The translations under genes were made by a program, and so were the position numbers. Source: Candidatus Caccalectryoclostridium excrementigallinarum (GTDB taxonomy: Bacteria; Bacillota; Clostridia; Christensenellales; UBA3700). From it: DNA of 33,582 nucleotides. The notes beneath the pieces are model-generated. The model was not told the origin of the DNA and made no database searches. It was given only the letters and a program-made list of their open reading frames with translations. Positions 33,330 through 33,582 of this stretch are shown here, one piece after another. The DNA is taken from the NCBI GenBank assembly GCA_018714485.1, contig DVNJ01000021.1, forward strand, positions 1 through 33,582, given 5' to 3'. Position 1 is the first letter of the stretch. Each line of letters begins with the position of its first letter.

Positions 33330-33582
33330 AATCGCACTTTTGCCAAGCGTATCCTTGGGCAAGGCGACTGCCTTGCGCGCCGCTCCCGCGGCGGCGGAAA
33401 GAGTGAATTTTTGCGGGTAAGGCGAGCGGCAGCGTGACGCTGCACCCAAATAAAGTTTAATTCCCGCCACCGAAAACCGCGCTTTTCGGTGAGCGCACTT
33501 TGAGCAAGGCGACTGCCTTGCACGAAGCGCAGCGCAGGCGGAAAGGGGTGGATTTTCACGGCAAAGGCGAGCCGCGCTTTCG
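33330..33582. repeat. Two diverged copies of an intergenic repeat with palindromes
   Basis: A unit beginning GCAAGGCGACTGCCTTGC occurs at 33359-33376 and 33504-33521. Each copy continues with a GC-rich stretch, a GGCGGAAAG-type segment, a T-run and GGCGAGC-G-C. The starting 18-mer is itself an inverted repeat (GCAAGGC/GCCTTGC). Between the copies lie hairpins GCAGCGT/ACGCTGC (33429-33443) and ACCGAAAA/TTTTCGGT (33469-33490). Pieces of the unit (CACGGCAAA, CGCACTTT) recur at both edges, and the second copy runs out of the window. No protein gene is visible. Confidence 0.75.

Noticed and set aside
33302..33559. Short open frames through the terminal repeats
   Set aside because: They follow the repeat units, lack ribosome sites and have no protein-like pattern.
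33330..33582. CRISPR array
   Set aside because: Only two diverged copies about 145 bases apart; copy and spacer lengths do not fit, and no cas genes are present.

Overview
The window looks like chromosome of a low-to-mid GC-rich Gram-positive bacterium of the Bacillota, most likely Clostridia. The basis is gene content: an ftsK/spoIIIE-rimO-pgsA-cinA-recA block followed by rny (RNase Y), a separate M16 peptidase upstream, a Spo0A-type DNA-binding domain next to a SpoIIM-like membrane protein, lipoproteins with classical lipoboxes, and many sigma-A-like promoters with AGGAGG-type ribosome sites. Most genes are visibly GC-rich (36 of 60 bases in the line at 17701). I saw no tRNA, rRNA, CRISPR array, integrase or transposase, and species cannot be named from this sequence.

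Layout. Bases 27-1732 (+): a HAD phosphatase coupled to an EamA/DMT transporter, closed by a bidirectional hairpin terminator. 1868-3835 (-): a BspA-type leucine-rich lipoprotein of lower GC content. 3836-4507: a 670-base region without a convincing protein gene, rich in hairpins and with a possible promoter. 4508-9392 (-): a probable operon of a large membrane-anchored surface protein, a PfkB sugar/nucleoside kinase, a TSCPD protein and a small conserved protein, the last three overlapping. 9496-10901: an SGNH hydrolase and a HAD phosphatase, convergent and overlapping by four bases. 11052-12068 (+): a lipoprotein. 12257-13401 (+): an O6-alkylguanine repair methyltransferase coupled to a second type of HAD phosphatase. 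13471-14610 (-): a DacF-like D,D-carboxypeptidase. 14829-15798 (+): the Spo0A-C/SpoIIM-like pair. 15954-21023 (+): a very large SwrC-like RND transporter. 21095-23077 (-): a GPH-type MFS transporter with a coiled-coil tail. 23213-24817 (-): rny. 25125-31885 (-): recA, cinA, pgsA, rimO and ftsK as one operon transcribed from ftsK. 32004-33269 (-): an M16 peptidase. 33350-33582: diverged repeats running out of the window.

How the genes work together. The right third is a conserved housekeeping block: DNA translocation at division or sporulation (FtsK/SpoIIIE), ribosomal protein S12 modification (RimO), phospholipid synthesis (PgsA), NMN salvage (CinA), recombination (RecA) and mRNA decay (RNase Y). 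The left two thirds are small independent units for envelope, transport and metabolite repair.

The most unusual items are the receiver-less Spo0A domain beside a SpoIIM-like protein, the RND pump with about 490 extra extracytoplasmic residues, a GPH transporter that appears to lack the usual cation-site aspartates, a CinA lacking its MoCF domain, genes whose promoters place the transcript start at or next to the start codon, and the structured intergenic region at 4040-4500. I found no clear evidence for a wholly new multi-gene system.
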